The notes beneath the pieces were generated by a model. That model was given only the letters and a program-made list of their open reading frames with translations, ran no database searches and was not told the origin of the DNA. Position numbers and translations under genes: made by a program. From Butyrivibrio sp. XPD2006 (GTDB lineage: Bacteria > Bacillota > Clostridia > Lachnospirales > Lachnospiraceae), in contig NZ_ATVT01000013.1 of assembly GCF_000420865.1 (NCBI RefSeq), forward strand, positions 1-64,000: DNA of 64,000 nucleotides. The letters are read 5' to 3'. This document shows, in pieces, positions 8,487 to 17,447 of the stretch (within the stretch, counting starts at the first letter, position 1; every line of letters starts with the position of its first letter).

Positions 8487-9323
8487 TTATACAGCGCTGC
8501 GATATTCTGAAGGTGATTTGCCGAAATGTCTTTTAAATGCCTTTGAAAAAGTGAAGGTGTCGGTATAACCTACATTTGCAGCCACCTGATTTACGGACAT
8601 GGATTCGTCAGCAAGGAGCTTGACTGCCATCTTCATGCGATAGGTTATAAGGTATTCCTGAAGTGAATATCCTGTGGCATCCTTGAAAAGGCGCGTTAAA
8701 TAGCTCCTGTTAAGGCCGAGAGACAGTGCAATTTGATCGATCTTGACCGGTTCGGAATACTTAAGTCTTATATAGGAAATAACATTCTTTACATATAAAA
8801 GAGAATTATTGACGTCTTTGTCTTCTTTCGAAGCAGATTTCTCAATCATGTAATCACATATTTTATAGAGAGTGCCGATGCAGTAATACTGACGACTGTA
8901 GTGCTTGAGCATATCCATGGCCAGGTCTTCAATTATCTTGGCAGATGAGCGGTCCACAGGCGTGTAGACGGGATGCTCGGGTGAAAGGCCTGATTCCTTG
9001 AGAATCTGAGGAATCTTAGGACCACCTATGTGAAACCAGACATATTCCCATGGCTCATTTTCATCAGCCTGATAGAAAGCCCTTGTATTATCAGGTATAA
9101 GGAAAATCTGGTGCTCGTGGATATCGTACTGCCTGTTGTTGATGCGCAGAATTCCCTTACCCTTTAGTATAATGTGCAGGATTATCCGGTTTTGAACGAA
9201 ATGTTCATAGGAATAAAGAGGCTCGCACTTGTTTCGGCCGAGCTCATACAGATAAAAGTCGTCAGAATCTTCGTAATTGACGAATTTACAAAAATCACAC
9301 CCCTCTAGTTTTGGTACTGCCAT
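8487..9323 (-). CDS. AraC-family transcriptional regulator
   Basis: A 278-residue regulator. The N-terminal half is a cupin-like sugar-sensing domain (EHFVQNRIILHIILKGKGIL, then HIGGPKIPQIL). The C-terminal hundred residues hold two helix-turn-helix motifs (IDQIALSLGLNRSYLTRLFK and VNQVAANVGYTDTFTFSKAF), ending FGKSPSEYR. It is divergent from the alpha-galactosidase gene across a 171-bp region, so it is most likely the local activator of the alpha-galactoside genes, like RafR/MsmR. Start ATG 9323 follows a GGGGG run. Confidence 0.92.
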   Translation of the reverse strand: MAVPKLEGCDFCKFVNYEDSDDFYLYELGRNKCEPLYSYEHFVQNRIILHIILKGKGILRINNRQYDIHEHQIFLIPDNTRAFYQADENEPWEYVWFHIGGPKIPQILKESGLSPEHPVYTPVDRSSAKIIEDLAMDMLKHYSRQYYCIGTLYKICDYMIEKSASKEDKDVNNSLLYVKNVISYIRLKYSEPVKIDQIALSLGLNRSYLTRLFKDATGYSLQEYLITYRMKMAVKLLADESMSVNQVAANVGYTDTFTFSKAFKRHFGKSPSEYRSAV

Positions 9324-9361
9324 AACTTATACCCCCATTCTCGTTCCCCCAAAATCATTAT

Positions 9362-9386
9362 ATATCACATGTCGCATTTTGACATC
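9362..9386. promoter_or_regulatory. Candidate AraC-type operator in the araC/aga divergent region
   Basis: The segment contains ATATCACAT (9362-9370) followed by TGACATC (9380-9386). The same two words recur before the ABC importer genes at 11691-11715 and I saw them nowhere else in the window. That is the pattern expected of sites for the adjacent AraC regulator. The role is inferred. Confidence 0.45.
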
Positions 9387-9494
9387 CATAAATCAAATAA
9401 TGCCATTCAGAATCATGAAAAGCTTAGGCTATACTGATACTATCTTATTCCGATTATTTAACGAAGCATTAACTAACTTTGAAGGGTTTTACGA

Positions 9495-11693
9495 ATGAAC
9501 ATTATTTGGCACAAAAAATCAAGACAATATCATTTGTATAACGACAAGATCAGCTACATCATGGGCGTCACACCTGTGGGAGAGCTTGGAGGCATTTACT
9601 TTGGAAAGAAAGTCCATGACAAGGAGGACTTTTCCTATGTGGAGTATCGCGGAGGCCTTCCAAACATAGTTGTGGATCCTGATACTGAGAGCTATTCAAG
9701 AGAGCTTAACAGGCAGGAGTATCCGTCATTCGGAACCACAGACTTTGGTGCGTCGGCTTATGAAATGGAACAGAGTAACGGGTCCTGCGTCAGCTCTTTT
9801 ACCTACAAAAGTCACAGTATATTCAAAGGAAAGACTCCGCTAAAGGGGCTCCCTGCGACATATGCAGAGGAAAACGAGGCTATGACTCTGGAGGTTACTT
9901 TAGAAGATGATGTGGCCAGAATGAGCCTGATACTGTCTTATACAATATTTGACAAGTACCCGGTTGTAGTAAGACATGCGGTATTCAGAAATGACGGTGC
10001 GGAGACCGTTAAGCTGACCAAAGTCATGAGCACCTGCCTTGACCTGCCGGATCAGAACTACCGCTGGATGCAGTTTTCCGGCGCCTGGGCACGTGAGAGG
10101 ATTCCTCAGGAAAAAGACCTTTCGTCGGGCTCTGTTATGATCGAGAGCAAAAGAGGCATTTCCAGTGCAAACCAAAATCCTTTCATCATCATTAAAAGAC
10201 CGAATACAGATGAGTTTACAGGTGAAGCGTTCGGCTTTTCGCTGGTTTACAGCGGAAACTTCATAGCTCAGGCTGAATGCGATACCTACAGACGCACCAG
10301 AATACTGATGGGAATCAACCCTGAAAGATTTGCCTGGCCTTTGGATAAGGGCGAGGAATTCGAGACACCCGAGGTAGTAATGGCTGTGACGGACAGCGGT
10401 CTCAATGACCTTAGCCAGACATATCACAGCCTGTTTAACAATCACCTGGTGCGAGGCAAGTGGAAGAATAAACCAAGGCCGATCCTTATCAATAACTGGG
10501 AAGCCACATTCATGGATTTCACTGAAGAGAGGATCCTTCATATAGCAGAGAAGGCCAAGGAAGCAGGGATTGAACTGTTCGTTCTTGATGATGGCTGGTT
10601 CGGCGAGAGAAATGATGACTATGCCGGCCTTGGGGACTGGGTTGAGAACCCGGACAAGCTTCCTCAGGGAATCAGAGGACTTGCCCGAAAGATGAACGCC
10701 ATGGGGCTTAAGTTCGGCTTCTGGATTGAGCCTGAGATGGTAAATCCGGACAGCAACCTCTTTAGAAGGCATCCGGATTGGGCATTGCAGACACCCGGCA
10801 GAAAAGCTTCCCTTGGAAGGCATCAGCTGGTTCTGGATTATTCCAGAGAGGAAGTTGTCGACTACATATACAGCATGCTTAAGAAGGTGCTGACAGACGC
10901 TCCCATAAGCTACATCAAGTGGGATATGAACCGCTCCCTTACGGAGGTGTACAGCGCAGAACTGCCACCTGAGAAGCAGGGAATGGTTTATCACAAATAT
11001 ATAATGGGCGTTTACAGTCTCTATGAGAGGCTGCGGACCGAGTTTCCTGAGATACTCTTCGAATCCTGTTCGTCAGGCGGAAACAGATTTGATGCCGGAA
11101 TGCTCTATTATGCGCCTCAGGCATGGTGCTCCGACAACACAGATGCTATTGACAGGATCAGGATACAGTACGGTACATCCTACGGATATCCGATATCTTC
11201 GATAGGTGCGCATGTTTCAGCGTGTCCCAACCAGCAGACAGGAAGGGATGTTTCGATATCGACAAGAGCCAATGTTGCATTCTTTGGGGCATTTGGCTAT
11301 GAGCTGGACCTTAACCACATAACAGACGAAGAGTTTGAAGAGGTCAAAAGACAGATCGAATTCATGAAGGAGAACAGAGAACTCCTGCAGTTTGGGAAGT
11401 TCTACAGACTCAGGTCACCATTTGAAGCTGATCAGGCAGCATGGATCGTGGTTTCTGAAGACGGCAAAAAAGCTGTTTTCGGCCTCTACTGCATGAGATC
11501 AAATGTAAATATGCTTCCGGGATTCCTCAGACTGGCCGGACTTAAAGAAGATGCGGTTTATATGCTTAAAGGGGAAGAGTATTACGGCGATGAGCTTATG
11601 AATCTTGGAGTTCCGGTAGGAAAACTCTCCTCGGATGGTCTTGCTGTCGGAAGAGATTTTGTTTCCTATGTGGAAGTTTTGGAAGCAAAATGA
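9495..11693 (+). CDS. Alpha-galactosidase, glycoside hydrolase family 36
   Basis: A 732-residue enzyme that releases terminal alpha-1,6-galactose from raffinose, melibiose and related sugars. No signal peptide is visible, so it is cytoplasmic. An N-terminal beta-sandwich is followed by the (beta/alpha)8 domain. Family motifs are LDDGWFG, GFWIEPEMVNPDS, YIKWDMNR with nucleophile D477, SCSSGG, and SDNTDA starting near residue 546, which supplies the acid/base Asp. Length matches bacterial GH36. It is divergent from the AraC gene and followed by an ABC sugar importer, so substrates are imported whole and then cut inside the cell. A candidate operator overlaps its stop codon. Confidence 0.95.
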   Translation: MNIIWHKKSRQYHLYNDKISYIMGVTPVGELGGIYFGKKVHDKEDFSYVEYRGGLPNIVVDPDTESYSRELNRQEYPSFGTTDFGASAYEMEQSNGSCVSSFTYKSHSIFKGKTPLKGLPATYAEENEAMTLEVTLEDDVARMSLILSYTIFDKYPVVVRHAVFRNDGAETVKLTKVMSTCLDLPDQNYRWMQFSGAWARERIPQEKDLSSGSVMIESKRGISSANQNPFIIIKRPNTDEFTGEAFGFSLVYSGNFIAQAECDTYRRTRILMGINPERFAWPLDKGEEFETPEVVMAVTDSGLNDLSQTYHSLFNNHLVRGKWKNKPRPILINNWEATFMDFTEERILHIAEKAKEAGIELFVLDDGWFGERNDDYAGLGDWVENPDKLPQGIRGLARKMNAMGLKFGFWIEPEMVNPDSNLFRRHPDWALQTPGRKASLGRHQLVLDYSREEVVDYIYSMLKKVLTDAPISYIKWDMNRSLTEVYSAELPPEKQGMVYHKYIMGVYSLYERLRTEFPEILFESCSSGGNRFDAGMLYYAPQAWCSDNTDAIDRIRIQYGTSYGYPISSIGAHVSACPNQQTGRDVSISTRANVAFFGAFGYELDLNHITDEEFEEVKRQIEFMKENRELLQFGKFYRLRSPFEADQAAWIVVSEDGKKAVFGLYCMRSNVNMLPGFLRLAGLKEDAVYMLKGEEYYGDELMNLGVPVGKLSSDGLAVGRDFVSYVEVLEAK

Positions 11694-11715
11694 CATCATA
11701 TCACATTATGACATC
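11691..11715. promoter_or_regulatory. Candidate AraC-type operator before the ABC importer
   Basis: TGACATC occurs twice (11691-11697 and 11709-11715, 18 bp apart) around ATATCACAT. The first copy overlaps the stop codon of the alpha-galactosidase gene. It matches the words at 9362-9386, which supports one regulator acting on both promoters. Confidence 0.45.
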
Positions 11716-11757
11716 AAAACAACACGAAAAACCATCCCAAAACCGACGCGTATTTAT

Positions 11758-11806
11758 TATGATATAGGCGTAATCGTGATCGGAATGGGGTGAAAGTAAC
11801 GGTTAC
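11758..11806 (+). promoter_or_regulatory. ABC operon promoter with a LacI/CcpA-like palindrome
   Basis: A -10-like TATGAT (11758-11763) is followed by GTAAC-G-GTTAC (11796-11806), an exact odd-centred palindrome about 33 bp downstream. On the minus strand it reads TGTAACCGTTAC, close to a LacI-family or catabolite-response (cre) operator. Its position downstream of the promoter would suit roadblock repression. No convincing -35 is seen, consistent with an activator-dependent promoter. Confidence 0.4.
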
Positions 11807-11851
11807 AGTAAACTTTTTAGAGAAGGTTTTATTCGAATGGAGGTTATGTTT

Positions 11852-13210
11852 ATGAAAAAGAGTTTTATCCAGAGATCATGCTCAGTTATCATGGGCGCAA
11901 TCATGGCAGCTTCTATAGTAGCTTGTGGAAGTGAGCCTGCACCTGCCACAACAGAAGCACCTGCACAGACAGAAGCTCCAGCTGCAGAAGCACCGGCAGC
12001 AGAAGCAGAGCAGCCAACAAGTATCGGAAGCAGTGTTGAGGGTGAGCTTTCAGTAACAATCTGGGATGAGGGCCAGAGACCCGGACTTCAGCAGATCGTT
12101 GACGAGTGGAGCGCACAGTCAGGTGTTAAGGCTACTATTCAGGTAGTAGACTGGAATAACTACTGGACACTTCTTGAAGCAGGCGCAACAGGCGGAGAGC
12201 TTCCCGATGTATTCTGGATGCACTCAAACGTAGCTCAGAAGTATATGGAGAACGATCAGCTTCTTGATCTAACAGACAGGATCAACAGCAGTGACACAAT
12301 AGATCTCAATAATTACTATGAAGGTATCGTTAAGCTGTATCAGTCAAACGGCAAGCAGTATGCGGTTCCTAAGGATATTGATACCATCGCTCTTTGGTAC
12401 AACAAGACAATCTTTGATGAAATGGGCGTTGCTTATCCTGATGATACATGGACATGGGATACATTTGCAGAGGCAGCAGCCAAGCTCACAAATGATGATC
12501 ACTGGGGATTTGCACTTGCTCCCGGTAACAACCAGGAAGGTTACTACAACACAATCTATTCAATGGGCGGATATGTTATCAGCGATGATAAGAAGACCTC
12601 AGGAATGGATGATCCTAACTCAATCAAGGCAGTAAAGCTCTTCACAGATATGATCGCAGCAGGTTCATGTCCTGACCTTGCAACTGTATCAGAGACAGCT
12701 CCTAACGAGCTCCTCAATGCCGGCAAGACAGCAATGTGCATCAGCGGATCATGGATGCTTGCAGGCTATCGTGACAACGAGTACACATCAGCTAACTGTG
12801 ACGTAGCAGTTCTTCCTTTCACAAAAGACCCTTCAGACAGAGTTTCAATCTATAACGGACTTGGATGGGCAGCAGCAGCTAATACAAAGAACCCTGACGC
12901 AGCATGGAGTCTTATCGAGTACCTTTGCTCAAAGGAAGGCCAGCTTAAGCAGGCAGAGCTTGGAGTAACAATGTCAGCTTACATGGGAACATCAGATGCA
13001 TGGGTTAACAGCGTAGACTGCTTCGACCTCAACGGACATATGAAGATGCTTGATGCTAAGCTTGTATTCAGACCTTACTCAAGAGATACCACAGTTTGGG
13101 AAGATATGATGATCGAGAAGCTTCAGGATGCATGGACAGGTGAGAGACCTGTAGAGGATGTCTGCAAGGATATCGCAGCTCAGATGAATGAAGACCTGGC
13201 AGAGGAATAA
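11852..13210 (+). CDS. ABC transporter sugar-binding lipoprotein
   Basis: A 452-residue extracellular solute-binding protein of family 1, anchored by lipid. The signal peptide ends in the lipobox SIVAC (lipid-carrying C25). A low-complexity Thr/Glu/Ala/Pro linker (about residues 30-55) precedes the binding domain. ATG 11852 is preferred because GGAGG at 11839-11843 is correctly spaced; an ATG at 11837 overlaps that ribosome-binding site. Two permease genes follow directly. Next to an alpha-galactosidase, the likely ligands are raffinose-family or melibiose-type sugars (MsmE/RafE-like), which is inference from context. Confidence 0.92.
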   Translation: MKKSFIQRSCSVIMGAIMAASIVACGSEPAPATTEAPAQTEAPAAEAPAAEAEQPTSIGSSVEGELSVTIWDEGQRPGLQQIVDEWSAQSGVKATIQVVDWNNYWTLLEAGATGGELPDVFWMHSNVAQKYMENDQLLDLTDRINSSDTIDLNNYYEGIVKLYQSNGKQYAVPKDIDTIALWYNKTIFDEMGVAYPDDTWTWDTFAEAAAKLTNDDHWGFALAPGNNQEGYYNTIYSMGGYVISDDKKTSGMDDPNSIKAVKLFTDMIAAGSCPDLATVSETAPNELLNAGKTAMCISGSWMLAGYRDNEYTSANCDVAVLPFTKDPSDRVSIYNGLGWAAAANTKNPDAAWSLIEYLCSKEGQLKQAELGVTMSAYMGTSDAWVNSVDCFDLNGHMKMLDAKLVFRPYSRDTTVWEDMMIEKLQDAWTGERPVEDVCKDIAAQMNEDLAEE

Positions 13211-13212
13211 GT

Positions 13213-14094
13213 ATGAAAATTACAGCAAGACAAAAAAGTGAATTCATATGGGGATGGATCTTTATCCTGCCCACAATGATAGGACTGATTGTCTTAAACA
13301 TCTATCCGATGATAGATACGGTCAGACAGAGCTTTTATAAGACCGGAGACTTCGGCAAGGGCAATGTTTTCGTGGGACTTAAAAACTATGAGAAGGTCCT
13401 TGGGGATACCGAAGTCTGGCAGGCTCTGTGGAATACTGTTAAGTATGCCTTAGTGGAAGTGCCATTTTCAGTAGTGATTGCGCTGCTTCTTGCAGTTCTT
13501 TTGAACAAGAAGCTAAGGGGCCGAGATGTCTTTAGGACAATATTCTTCCTCCCAATGGTTGTGGCCCCGGCTGCAATCGCCATGGTTTGGAAGTGGCTTT
13601 ATAACTCGAACTTTGGTCTTATCAACAACGTGTTCCACATCAAAGTCAACTGGATCTCCAGCCCCAGCCTTGCAATCTACTCGATTGCAGTAATAGGTAT
13701 ATGGTCCATGCTGGGTTATAACATGGTTCTTTTCCTGGCGGGACTTCAGGAGGTTCCGAGAGACTTTTACGAAGCGGCATCAATCGATGGTGCCAACGGA
13801 TGGGATCAGCTTATACATATTACAATTCCGCTGATCTCGCCTACGATCTTCTTTGTTATTGTTACGAGAGTAATAGGGGCCATGCAGGTATTCGACCTTA
13901 TCTACATGATGATTGATATGAACAATCCTGCTTGGAAAAAGACCGAGTCGCTGGTATATCTGTTCTACAAGTATTCATTTGAACAGAGTAAAAAAGGTTA
14001 CGGCGCAACAGTTGTAGTCGTACTTCTGGTGGTTATCATGATAATTACTGCAATCCAGCTGATAGGTCAGAAGAAGTGGGTACATTACGAGTAA
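13213..14094 (+). CDS. ABC sugar transporter permease 1
   Basis: A 293-residue inner-membrane permease of the MalF/MsmF type with about six membrane segments. The cytoplasmic EAA loop reads FYEAASIDGANGWDQLIHITIPLI, the docking site for the ATPase. It starts 2 bp after the binding-protein stop, so the genes are tightly coupled. No ATP-binding subunit is present in the locus. In Firmicutes such importers usually share one MsmK/UgpC-type ATPase encoded elsewhere. Confidence 0.94.
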   Translation: MKITARQKSEFIWGWIFILPTMIGLIVLNIYPMIDTVRQSFYKTGDFGKGNVFVGLKNYEKVLGDTEVWQALWNTVKYALVEVPFSVVIALLLAVLLNKKLRGRDVFRTIFFLPMVVAPAAIAMVWKWLYNSNFGLINNVFHIKVNWISSPSLAIYSIAVIGIWSMLGYNMVLFLAGLQEVPRDFYEAASIDGANGWDQLIHITIPLISPTIFFVIVTRVIGAMQVFDLIYMMIDMNNPAWKKTESLVYLFYKYSFEQSKKGYGATVVVVLLVVIMIITAIQLIGQKKWVHYE

Positions 14095-14101
14095 CGGGAG
14101 T

Positions 14102-14938
14102 ATGGGTGTGAAATCAAAAAATATAATCAGTAATACCATTATTTATATAGTGCTTATCCTGGTTTCCATAACCATGCTGGTGCCGTTTTTGTGGATGTTC
14201 CTGACAGCATTTAAGACGGTTTCGGAGACTACACAGGTAGATCCCTTTGTTATTGTTCCGAAGGTATGGCAGACGCAGAACTTTGGAAACGTAATAAAGG
14301 CTATGGATTTTGTAAGGCTCTATGCCAACACACTTTTAATGGTTGCTCTAAGGATTGTGTGTGCGGTAGTGACGTCTACGCTCAGCGGTTACGCCTTCGC
14401 AAGGCTTAACTTTAAGGGCAAAAACCTCATGTTCGCGCTGGTTCTTCTGCAGATGATGATACCGGTCCAGATATTTATAATCCCTCAGTACATCATGGTC
14501 AGCAATCTTCACATGACCAACAGTATATTTGGACTTGTTTTCCCCGGAATTGTCTCTGCGTTTGGAACCTTCCTGATGAGACAGGCGTACATGCAGCTTC
14601 CAAAGGATCTTGAAGAGGCAGCAAGACTTGACGGATGTAATATTCCTCAGACGTGTCTGTTTATCATGACACCTCTGGTAAAGTCATCAATGGTGGCTCT
14701 GGGCATATTCACTGCAGTCTTTGCATATAAAGATCTTATGTGGCCTATGATCGTCTGCCCGGATAACAGAGCGACCACTCTGGCATCTGCTCTTGCCAAG
14801 ATGAACGGTCAGTACTCACAGAAGTACCCGGAACTTATGATGGCAGCGCTGATATCCTGCGTGCCTATGATCATTATCTATATATTCTTCCAGAAACAGT
14901 TTATTGAAGGTATTGCTACTTCAGGCGGTAAGCTGTGA
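14102..14938 (+). CDS. ABC sugar transporter permease 2
   Basis: A 278-residue permease of the MalG/MsmG type, partner of the preceding gene. It has about six membrane segments and an EAA loop around LEEAARLDGCNIPQTCLFIMTPL. It begins 7 bp after the first permease and is the last gene of the alpha-galactoside operon, followed by a strong terminator. Confidence 0.94.
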   Translation: MGVKSKNIISNTIIYIVLILVSITMLVPFLWMFLTAFKTVSETTQVDPFVIVPKVWQTQNFGNVIKAMDFVRLYANTLLMVALRIVCAVVTSTLSGYAFARLNFKGKNLMFALVLLQMMIPVQIFIIPQYIMVSNLHMTNSIFGLVFPGIVSAFGTFLMRQAYMQLPKDLEEAARLDGCNIPQTCLFIMTPLVKSSMVALGIFTAVFAYKDLMWPMIVCPDNRATTLASALAKMNGQYSQKYPELMMAALISCVPMIIIYIFFQKQFIEGIATSGGKL

Positions 14939-14958
14939 CGGTTCAAAAAGAAAAAGTT

Positions 14959-14993
14959 AAGGGGTTCCCAATTTGTGGGAACCCCTTTATCTT
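14959..14993. terminator. Terminator after the ABC importer (probably bidirectional)
   Basis: AAGGGGTTCCCA (14959-14970) pairs perfectly with TGGGAACCCCTT (14976-14987) around a 5-nt loop, with a T-rich tail. The complementary A-rich flank could also serve the convergent lipoprotein gene ending at 15025. Confidence 0.92.
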
Positions 14994-15024
14994 TCTGTGA
15001 GCTTAAGCTCTTCTTTATTACAGA

Positions 15025-16200
15025 TTATCGTGGTGCCAAAGGATTGGAAAACATTGCGAGGTCTGCGGGAGTGCCGCCCAGATCTTTGGTATAGAGCGAA
15101 ATTGTTCCGGAAAGATCTGTGCCTTCTTCAATGTTGTAGTCATCTTCTACTGCAAGGATGTTACCGTTTGCATCAAGTATAACGGCTGTGACAGATCCCG
15201 GAACCATTTTTTCTTCAGAGACTATTCTGTAAGGTACTTCGAAGAATCCGTCTTTATCTGTTTTTATAGTCCAGTCGCTCTCCCAGTAAACGCTCTTGTC
15301 ATAAACATTCGGCAATTCAATGTAATCCCAGTGAAGTTCTCCTGTAGGTGCATCGTTGCAATAAATAGTTTTCACAACAGTATTGCCCGGCCTTATTGCA
15401 AGTTCATAGAAGGATGCATTTCCTACTTCCTGTCCACTCGTTCCCTTGGCGATTGCCTTGGCGGAAAAGGTTATATCCTGGTCATAAAGGTTTGTGACGC
15501 CGATTAATAGGAATGAGAGATTGGAAGCTGTATATGGAGCTACTGAGATGACAACTCCATCCATACCTGTAGGCGAATACTGTACGCCCCATTTGACCTT
15601 TGAGTAATCAGTTTCAAGTCCGTCCAGGATTGACTGTGCATCAGCTGAAAGATATGAGCTGGTGGCAGGAGCATCACTTCCTGTGTTTGAAGTAGTGGTG
15701 TCATTAGTTGTATCAATCGGAGTATCTGTAACCTCAGACTCCTGCTGAGCGGGCTCCTGTTGTCCGGGATCCTGCTGATCAACCGTTGTTGTGTCCTGAG
15801 TGGTGTCAGGCTGCGGATTGTTTGCTTCTTCAAGTATGTCATCGAGTGTCATGATCACCATGCCGTCCGCATCTGTGACAGTGGAGATATAACCATCCTC
15901 AACATTGATCGTGTATTTCTTTTTGCCGTCGCCGAAGGTCATGCTTCCGTTGCCGTTTACGATCTTCTTTTTGTAAGATTTGATCTTGCCGAAATCTCTC
16001 TCGTCAAGTTTTGTTGCAATGATTTCAGCCACTAAATCTTCAATCTCGAAATTGTCTGCGAGATATTCTGTGTTATATTCAACAGCTGATTTTCCGATAT
16101 TGTTTGATGTTTCCACATTGACATTGCAGGCTGTCATGCCGGCAACCATGACAAGCGCACATACGATACTAACAAGTTTGGTGAATACTTTTTTCAACAA
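15025..16200 (-). CDS. Lipoprotein of unknown function
   Basis: A 391-residue secreted lipoprotein with the lipobox GMTAC near residue 25. After an N-terminal domain of about 110 residues comes a long Gln/Asp/Thr/Pro-rich linker (about 130-180). The C-terminal beta-rich domain (about 190-391) resembles domains that handle extracellular interactions (SNLSFLLIGVTNLYDQDI, then KTIYCND). I do not recognise the family. The start codon is TTG; either of two adjacent TTGs (16200 or 16197) fits the upstream AAGGACAGG. The next gene upstream on the same strand is also a lipoprotein, 48 bp away. Confidence 0.75.
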   Translation of the reverse strand: MLKKVFTKLVSIVCALVMVAGMTACNVNVETSNNIGKSAVEYNTEYLADNFEIEDLVAEIIATKLDERDFGKIKSYKKKIVNGNGSMTFGDGKKKYTINVEDGYISTVTDADGMVIMTLDDILEEANNPQPDTTQDTTTVDQQDPGQQEPAQQESEVTDTPIDTTNDTTTSNTGSDAPATSSYLSADAQSILDGLETDYSKVKWGVQYSPTGMDGVVISVAPYTASNLSFLLIGVTNLYDQDITFSAKAIAKGTSGQEVGNASFYELAIRPGNTVVKTIYCNDAPTGELHWDYIELPNVYDKSVYWESDWTIKTDKDGFFEVPYRIVSEEKMVPGSVTAVILDANGNILAVEDDYNIEEGTDLSGTISLYTKDLGGTPADLAMFSNPLAPR

Positions 16201-16248
16201 TAACTACCTGTCCTTTCTATGATGATATGAAAATATTACGAATGCAGG

Positions 16249-17040
16249 CTATACCCTCAGCATTCTAACATTTATACATTTACGGGGCAACAATTGTTGC
16301 ATTGCCATTATTTTTTTTTGAGAAAAGAGCCATTCAAGGAACGTCTCGTCTGCCATCACTGCAAAATCCGCCTGATGGAAGCCTGTAAGAGCACCGCAGG
16401 AGAGCATTTCCTGATCAGAGAATTCGGTAAGGCTCACATTTTCAGCGCCCATGGCCTTTAAGGTCATGACAGCCGATCTGCTGACATCGACAGGAATAAC
16501 ATTGTCGTTTGTAGCATGTGCAAACCATATCGGAATGTCTTTTATTCCGGAGAGATTTGTTGTTGAATCCCGAGAGTATGTCAGCGCGGGACACATGACT
16601 ATGGAACCTGCAACATATTCGGGATAGGTCTCCAGAAACTCAACTGTTGAAAGACCGCCGAAAGAATTTCCCATACAATAGATCCTGGCTGGATCGACTT
16701 TGCCCTTAGAGATGAGATTATCTGATATCTTCTTTATTTCTGAATAAAGAGCTTCCCTGTTCGTCTGGGCAAGGAATGTGTCATCTTCAATATGTGGTGC
16801 CAGTACGTAGCAGGGTCTCTTGCTCTGGCCCCCGGCATCTGTCAGTGTGGATACGGTTCTGGTGGTTCCTGCATTATCGGTCTCGCCGTAGCCGTGAAAG
16901 ACAATTACAAGAGGCATGTTTTTTCCGCTCTCAGGGGTGTACAGAAAATATTTTGATTCATCTATCGTCTCTGAGCCACAGCCTGTCATGGCAAAAATCA
17001 TTGCTGCAATGAACAGACAGAGCACACATTTTTTTTTCAT
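16249..17040 (-). CDS. Alpha/beta-hydrolase lipoprotein (esterase/peptidase-like)
   Basis: A 263-residue lipoprotein (lipobox MTGC, C21) with an alpha/beta-hydrolase fold. The oxyanion segment is VIVFHGYGETD, the nucleophile S126 lies in GNSFGG, the acid is probably D179 (HATNDNVIP) and the histidine H222 (GFHQADF). It resembles LpqC/dienelactone-hydrolase-like esterases acting outside the membrane. The last 20 residues are unlike the fold. They follow a run of nine A in the coding strand (16311-16319), where loss of one A would give an immediate stop after QKK. The natural end may therefore be shorter, through slippage or a recent indel. Confidence 0.85.
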   Translation of the reverse strand: MKKKCVLCLFIAAMIFAMTGCGSETIDESKYFLYTPESGKNMPLVIVFHGYGETDNAGTTRTVSTLTDAGGQSKRPCYVLAPHIEDDTFLAQTNREALYSEIKKISDNLISKGKVDPARIYCMGNSFGGLSTVEFLETYPEYVAGSIVMCPALTYSRDSTTNLSGIKDIPIWFAHATNDNVIPVDVSRSAVMTLKAMGAENVSLTEFSDQEMLSCGALTGFHQADFAVMADETFLEWLFSQKKIMAMQQLLPRKCINVRMLRV

Positions 17041-17140
17041 GATTATCTCCCCACGATTTTGTCAGATTTTTTAGATAATTATACACAAAATTCGCACAAA
17101 GAGATTAAATACATTATCTTGTATTCTGAAAGGAATAGTT

Positions 17141-17156
17141 CTACAATATACTGTAG
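17141..17156 (+). promoter_or_regulatory. Promoter/operator before the small-protein cluster
   Basis: A -10-like TATACT (17147-17152) sits inside the inverted repeat CTACA-n6-TGTAG. The overlap of a palindrome with a -10 box is typical of repressor-controlled promoters. No clear -35 is seen. Confidence 0.35.
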
Positions 17157-17197
17157 TAGAAACCTGTTAATCCTTTTGTTCAATTGGAGAGTGTATT

Positions 17198-17425
17198 ATG
17201 ATAACACAGTTCCCGGAAGTAATAACAATCGATGGTTTCGTTTACAAAAAGATGTCACAGGGGGTAAGCGGAGGAGCATATTATGACTCTTACGACAATC
17301 CTTCGGAGATAACATCCAAATCTATCTGCCTCTATCCAAACGGGGAGCTTACATACAGCTGGAGAGGAATAGAGCAGAAATGGAATAAGAGTTTCAGAGT
17401 GATAAGACAGAGTACAGGTGCGTGA
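17198..17425 (+). CDS. Small hypothetical protein (75 residues)
   Basis: A 75-residue soluble protein with no family I recognise. It is rich in Ser, Tyr and charged residues and contains a beta-like C-terminal stretch (KSICLYPNGELTYSWRG). ATG 17198 is preceded by TTGGAGAG at good spacing, and the frame begins a run of closely packed small genes. That arrangement, rather than homology, supports it being real. Confidence 0.6.
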   Translation: MITQFPEVITIDGFVYKKMSQGVSGGAYYDSYDNPSEITSKSICLYPNGELTYSWRGIEQKWNKSFRVIRQSTGA

Positions 17426-17447
17426 CCTGATCCTTGCAGGAGTGGCG

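Noticed and set aside
9900-10994. A 364-codon antisense frame in the alpha-galactosidase gene
   Set aside because: The sense strand encodes a full GH36 enzyme with all motifs. The antisense frame shows no recognisable domain or ribosome-binding site.
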